From contig JAHZKV010000092.1 of the NCBI GenBank assembly GCA_022600215.1, positions 1 through 17,765 of the forward strand: 17,765 nucleotides of DNA, read 5' to 3'. Origin of the DNA: a bacterium (GTDB taxonomy: Bacteria > Chlamydiota > Chlamydiia > Chlamydiales > 2-12-FULL-49-11). The notes below the pieces were generated by a model, which did not search any database, was not told the DNA's origin, and worked only from the letters and a program-made list of their open reading frames with translations. Positions 14,599 through 17,765 of the stretch are shown here, in pieces (within the stretch, counting starts at the first letter, position 1; each line of letters begins with the position of its first letter). A program made the translations under genes and the position numbers.

Positions 14599-16171
14599 GG
14601 GATTTTAAATACTCCTCAAGTGGCCCATCAAACTTATGAATACCATCCTTTTCAATAGAGATGATACGAGTTGCAACTTTGTCGATCAGATCTCTATCGT
14701 GCGATGCAAAGATTACCGTTCCTGGGAAGTTTGCAAGGCCTGTGCTTAGTGCAGAGACAGATTCAAGATCAAGGTGGTTGTTTGGCTCATCTAAGATAAG
14801 GGTATTGTGGGTGTTTAAGATAAGTCCAGCAAGAATAACCCTTGCTGTTTCTCCTCCAGAGAGTTTAGCTACCCCTTTGAAGGCATCGTCACCTGGGAAT
14901 AATAGCTTTCCAAGAGCAGAGCGAATTTCTTGTTCGTGCACCCCTTCTTTTTGCGTGCGTAAGAAATCTAGGATCGTTGGATTTGGTCCTTTGTCCATCA
15001 CCTCTTCGTGGAGCTGTGGGAAGTATCCAAAGAGAGTTTGGTGACCAAGGAGGATCTCTCCTTCTGTTGGCTTTTCTACCCCTGCGATTAATTTAAGGAG
15101 GGTTGTTTTTCCCATTCCGTTGTTACCGATGATGCCGATTTTATCGCCACGGTTCACTTCGTAGGAGAAATTTTTGATCACGTGGTTATCATCGTAAGAC
15201 TTACTCACTTTTTTGAGTTTGTATGGAATCTGTCCAGAGTTTCTTTCAGGATTTTGGAAGCAGATGTAAGGTCTCATGATGTTAGACTTTTTGAGCTCTT
15301 GAGGCTGTAGTTTTTCCAATTCCTTTAAGCGAGACTGCACTTGAGAGGCTCTTGTTCCTGCTCCAAATTTTGCTACAAACTCTTTTAATTGAGCTGCTTT
15401 TTTCTCTTTGTTTTTATTTTCTTGGTCTACGCGCAATCTTACATCAGATTTTGCAACTACCATATCATCGTAATTTCCTGGGTAGATGACAATGGTTTCG
15501 TAGTCGATATCTGCGATAGAGGTACATACAGAGTTGAGGAAGTGTCTATCGTGAGAGATGACAATCAAGGTGCCATCAAAACCTTTTAAGAAGGTTTCGA
15601 GCCAGCGAATAGCTTCAAGGTCCAAGTGGTTAGTAGGCTCATCGAGGAGGAGCGCTTCTGGGTTTCCAAAAAGAGCTTGGCAAAGTAGTACACGAAATTG
15701 CATATCTACAGGAAGAGCTTTCATTGGCGCTTCGTAAAACTCTGGGATGATCCCCATACCTTCGAGCAACACTTCTGCATCTGATTCTGCGGTATAGCCA
15801 TCTTCTTCTGCTACGATTTCTTCGAGCTCAGCAAGGCGCATGCCAGCTTTATCATCAATTTCACTTTCGTAGAGTTTATCTTGCTCCACTCTTGTTTTCC
15901 ATAGGCGATTATTTCCCATGATCACCACATCGCGGATAAGGCATTCTTCAAATTCAGAGAGGTCTTGCTTTAGAAAGCCAACTTTTTTAGGTAGAGTTAC
16001 ATTTCCTGAAGTGGGGTCATCGATACCCATCATGATTTTCATTAAGGTGGATTTTCCAGCTCCGTTTGGGCCGGTTAAACCGTAGCGTTGTCTACTATTA
16101 AAAGAAACGCTTACATTCTCAAATAAAACACGAGCGCCAATTTTTTTGGTGATCTTCTCTAAAATTAACAT
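14582..16171 (-). CDS. ABC-F family ATPase (YbiT-like)
   Basis: 529 residues with two fused ATP-binding domains and no membrane segment. Domain 1 has Walker A GPNGAGKS (34-41) and Walker B LLLDEPTNHLD (D177, E178). Domain 2 has GNNGMGKTT (349-357), LSGGE (437-441) and LILDEPNNHLD (D461, E462). The linker (about 249-298) is rich in Lys, Glu and Gln, as expected of the arm that reaches the P-site tRNA. ABC-F proteins act on ribosomes rather than in transport. The first signature is degenerate (LPVDMQFR, 153-160), as in YbiT-type members. The ATG at 16171 follows AGAGGT by 6 nt; an upstream in-frame ATG at 16237 would lie inside xerC and lacks such a site. It diverges from xerC by 31 bp. Confidence 0.9.
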   Translation of the reverse strand: MLILEKITKKIGARVLFENVSVSFNSRQRYGLTGPNGAGKSTLMKIMMGIDDPTSGNVTLPKKVGFLKQDLSEFEECLIRDVVIMGNNRLWKTRVEQDKLYESEIDDKAGMRLAELEEIVAEEDGYTAESDAEVLLEGMGIIPEFYEAPMKALPVDMQFRVLLCQALFGNPEALLLDEPTNHLDLEAIRWLETFLKGFDGTLIVISHDRHFLNSVCTSIADIDYETIVIYPGNYDDMVVAKSDVRLRVDQENKNKEKKAAQLKEFVAKFGAGTRASQVQSRLKELEKLQPQELKKSNIMRPYICFQNPERNSGQIPYKLKKVSKSYDDNHVIKNFSYEVNRGDKIGIIGNNGMGKTTLLKLIAGVEKPTEGEILLGHQTLFGYFPQLHEEVMDKGPNPTILDFLRTQKEGVHEQEIRSALGKLLFPGDDAFKGVAKLSGGETARVILAGLILNTHNTLILDEPNNHLDLESVSALSTGLANFPGTVIFASHDRDLIDKVATRIISIEKDGIHKFDGPLEEYLKSREQTV

Positions 16172-16174
16172 AAT
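16146..16174 (+). promoter_or_regulatory. Possible promoter of xerC
   Basis: -35 TTGGTG (16146-16151), 17 bp spacer, -10 CATAAT (16169-16174). It overlaps the ABC-F start codon on the other strand. The -35 matches poorly, so this is tentative. Confidence 0.3.
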
Positions 16175-16190
16175 ATTACCTCTGGAAAGG

Positions 16191-16219
16191 AGTATAGCAA
16201 TAATGTATGATACTTTCAA
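16191..16219 (-). promoter_or_regulatory. Promoter of ABC-F ATPase and methyltransferase
   Basis: Minus strand: -35 TTGAAA (16219-16214), 17 bp spacer, -10 TATACT (16196-16191). Start of transcription near 16184, just ahead of the AGAGGT ribosome binding site. The -35 box lies inside the first codons of xerC and the -10 overlaps the xerC ribosome binding site. Confidence 0.55.
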
Positions 16220-17105
16220 TATGGAAAAATTCATCAATCGCTATATAGATTATTTGGAAAATGTGAAAGGGGCCTCCCCCCATACCATTCGTAATTATTC
16301 AAGGGATTTATTCACTTTATTGGATTTTTTAAATGGGGAGAAGTGCACTACGACGAAGCTGAGGGAGTTTTTGACAAAACTTCATGAAGAGGGAAAAAAG
16401 AAGAGCTCTATTGCACGCACCCTTTCTTCTATTCGCTCCCTTTTTACCTTCCTGCAAAAAAAGAAATTGGTAGAGAAAAATCTGGCTGCTCCCTTGGTTT
16501 CCCCAAAAAATCCTCGAAAAATTCCTACTATCTTAGATTTAGAGGAGATGAAGCTGTTTTTGAGTATGCCTGACCTCTCTTCTTACTTGGGTAGGCGAGA
16601 TCAGCTGATCATGGAGCTCTTTTATAGTAGTGGTATTCGCTTATCTGAATTGGTGGCACTGAATAAAAAGGATTTTTATAGGAGCGAATCGCTGATCAAA
16701 GTGATGGGAAAGGGAAAAAAGGAGCGCATTGTCCCTGTTACCTCTCGCTGCGCACTTTTGCTGCAAAATTATTTGAATGATAAAGAGCGATTTTTGAAGA
16801 GCTCTAAACACTTGGTGGAGTTTGATAAAGAGGCGATTTTTTTGAATCGATTTGGCGAACGTATTACGGGGCGCTCTGTAGATCGTTTTTTTGCAACTTA
16901 TCAAACAAAAGCGGGTCTGGCCAAGAAGGTAACGCCCCACACATTGCGTCATAGTATTGCTACCCATTTACTGGAGAAGGGGATGGATCTGCGCTCTATT
17001 CAAGAGATTTTGGGTCATTCTACGATTGCAACTACCACTATCTATACTCAAGTTTCGACGGAATTGAAGCGAAAAGTCTATAACGAGAATCACCCTCTAG
17101 CGTAA
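16203..17105 (+). CDS. xerC: Tyrosine recombinase XerC
   Basis: 300 residues, typical length. XerC with XerD resolves chromosome dimers at dif. The N-terminal SAM-like DNA-binding domain (FINRYIDYLENVKGASPHTI onward) is followed by the catalytic domain with R146 (GIRLSELVAL), the Lys loop VMGKGKKERIVP, H246 and R249 (HTLRHS), H272 (LGHS) and the nucleophile Y281 (TIYTQVS). All catalytic residues are present. The start is the ATG at 16203, 10 nt after GGAG; a longer frame from 16146 would run through the ABC-F ribosome binding site, and an ATG at 16221 has no site. XerC and XerD are alike; its place beside the ABC-F gene matches chlamydial xerC from memory. It is a housekeeping recombinase: no integron or phage features surround it. 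Confidence 0.92.
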   Translation: MYDTFNMEKFINRYIDYLENVKGASPHTIRNYSRDLFTLLDFLNGEKCTTTKLREFLTKLHEEGKKKSSIARTLSSIRSLFTFLQKKKLVEKNLAAPLVSPKNPRKIPTILDLEEMKLFLSMPDLSSYLGRRDQLIMELFYSSGIRLSELVALNKKDFYRSESLIKVMGKGKKERIVPVTSRCALLLQNYLNDKERFLKSSKHLVEFDKEAIFLNRFGERITGRSVDRFFATYQTKAGLAKKVTPHTLRHSIATHLLEKGMDLRSIQEILGHSTIATTTIYTQVSTELKRKVYNENHPLA

Positions 17106-17134
17106 ATCGTTGATATTCAGTTTGTTGTGTTAAA

Positions 17135-17163
17135 TTGAAATTATTTTTATTATATGTTATAAT
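17135..17163 (+). promoter_or_regulatory. Strong promoter of the right-edge gene
   Basis: -35 TTGAAA (17135-17140), 17 bp spacer, -10 TATAAT (17158-17163); eleven of twelve consensus bases match, the best in the window. Start of transcription near 17170, leader about 27 nt. Confidence 0.7.
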
Positions 17164-17196
17164 ATATGTACTTATAATTAATAATAAGGGTTTATT

Positions 17197-17765
17197 ATGG
17201 AAAGACTCGGTAGTTCAGGTAGTTTAGATGGTTTTGTTTTAGTAGAAGAGGTTGATTGTAAGAAGCCTGAATTTGGTAATTTGTTTAAACCTGTGTTAGT
17301 AGACGATGATTCCAATCAAGGTGCTCAAGTCTTTGATTATGAGGTGATTCAAAGGGCTAATGCAGTGAATAAATGGCTTTCTACGCAGCCCATTCCTTTG
17401 CATATTTTACTTCCAGGTGAAGATGTTGTCACGGAAGAAGAGCTGGAGCGTCGAGAAGCTTTATTTGATACTCTCTCTGCTATTCCAACAAGGCTGGAGA
17501 TAAATGCGCCAAAAAGAGCTTCTTTAGAGATAAGGAGATTATTAACCATTGCAAAAGCTCGATTTGGGGTATTACGTAATGATATTGCAGTGCAAACTCA
17601 GCCAATCTACTCCCAAGAGAAAGTAAAAGAAACGGTGGAGAAAATTTTACATCAAAAATGTATGACCTATGTTTTTACAGAGTGTTTAGTTCCTGCAGGT
17701 CTTTTAGCGAAAGGTAAGTTGGATCAATCTATTGCTCAATTCCAGAGAATGGTTTTTGAGCCAGC
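17197..17765 (+). CDS. Hypothetical protein, 3' end beyond the window
   Basis: An open frame from an ATG at 17197 (AAGGG, 6 nt spacing) runs to the right edge without a stop, at least 189 residues. It begins MERLGSSGSLDGFVLVEEVD, a flexible Ser/Gly lead followed by an acidic FVLV motif (residues 11-18). The rest is mostly helical and charged, with no signal peptide or membrane segment in the visible part. I recognise no family. The acidic F-x-x-V segment resembles Atg8/LC3-interacting regions of eukaryotic proteins, but short motifs like this arise by chance. The near-consensus promoter suggests it is well expressed and a transcription unit separate from xerC. Confidence 0.75.
   Translation, partial: MERLGSSGSLDGFVLVEEVDCKKPEFGNLFKPVLVDDDSNQGAQVFDYEVIQRANAVNKWLSTQPIPLHILLPGEDVVTEEELERREALFDTLSAIPTRLEINAPKRASLEIRRLLTIAKARFGVLRNDIAVQTQPIYSQEKVKETVEKILHQKCMTYVFTECLVPAGLLAKGKLDQSIAQFQRMVFEP

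Noticed and set aside
16203..17105. XerC as an integron or phage integrase
   Set aside because: All neighbours are housekeeping genes in a known chlamydial order; no att-like repeats, tRNA or phage genes are seen.
1..17765. CRISPR arrays, tRNA/rRNA genes, insertion sequences
   Set aside because: Looked for by eye on both strands; no regular spaced repeats, cloverleaf sequences or transposase frames were seen. A short RNA gene could still be missed without tRNAscan or Infernal.

Overview
The window looks like a chromosomal segment of a chlamydia-like (environmental Chlamydiales) bacterium. The DNA is AT-rich. The conserved genes dnaJ, rpsU, tsaB, lon, rnz, xerC and an ABC-F ATPase lie together, and from memory this matches the C. 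trachomatis neighbourhood CT341-CT348. Several spacer genes have no family I recognise, and some carry membrane or coiled-coil segments, as expected of an intracellular lineage with its own effector-like proteins. The family within Chlamydiales cannot be fixed by eye.

Left part (1-6788, almost all minus strand): an incomplete hypothetical gene running off the left edge, a multi-pass membrane hypothetical, a SixA-like histidine phosphatase, one small plus-strand hypothetical, and a tight block transcribed tsaB, a 390-residue one-membrane-segment protein, rpsU, dnaJ, then two tandem exported alpha/beta-hydrolases. dnaJ and the two hydrolases are joined by overlapping stop/start codons.

Centre (6789-11666): a 244-bp divergent spacer between tsaB and lon holds two almost identical 22-bp palindromes, a two-hairpin GC-rich element, and a good lon promoter. 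Then come lon, a GlpG-type rhomboid protease 6 bp after it, and rnz (tRNA 3'-end processing) with its own promoter.

Right-centre (11681-13883): four hypothetical genes, one minus and three plus, sit where other chlamydiae are expected to go from rnz towards xerC. The plus-strand trio encodes a very basic protein and two coiled-coil proteins, one of them with an internal repeat.

Right part (13903-17765): a SpoU/TrmH RNA methyltransferase overlaps an ABC-F ATPase (minus strand). The ABC-F gene diverges from xerC across only 31 bp, so the two promoters must reach into each other's genes. A last hypothetical gene with a near-consensus promoter runs off the right edge.

The conserved genes concern protein quality control (DnaJ, Lon, rhomboid), translation and tRNA maturation (S21, TsaB, RNase Z, TrmH-like, ABC-F) and chromosome dimer resolution (XerC). 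I see no tRNA, rRNA, CRISPR array, insertion sequence or clear rho-independent terminator, and no gene-free stretch above 300 bases. Candidate promoters repeatedly show -35/-10 hexamers 17 bp apart.
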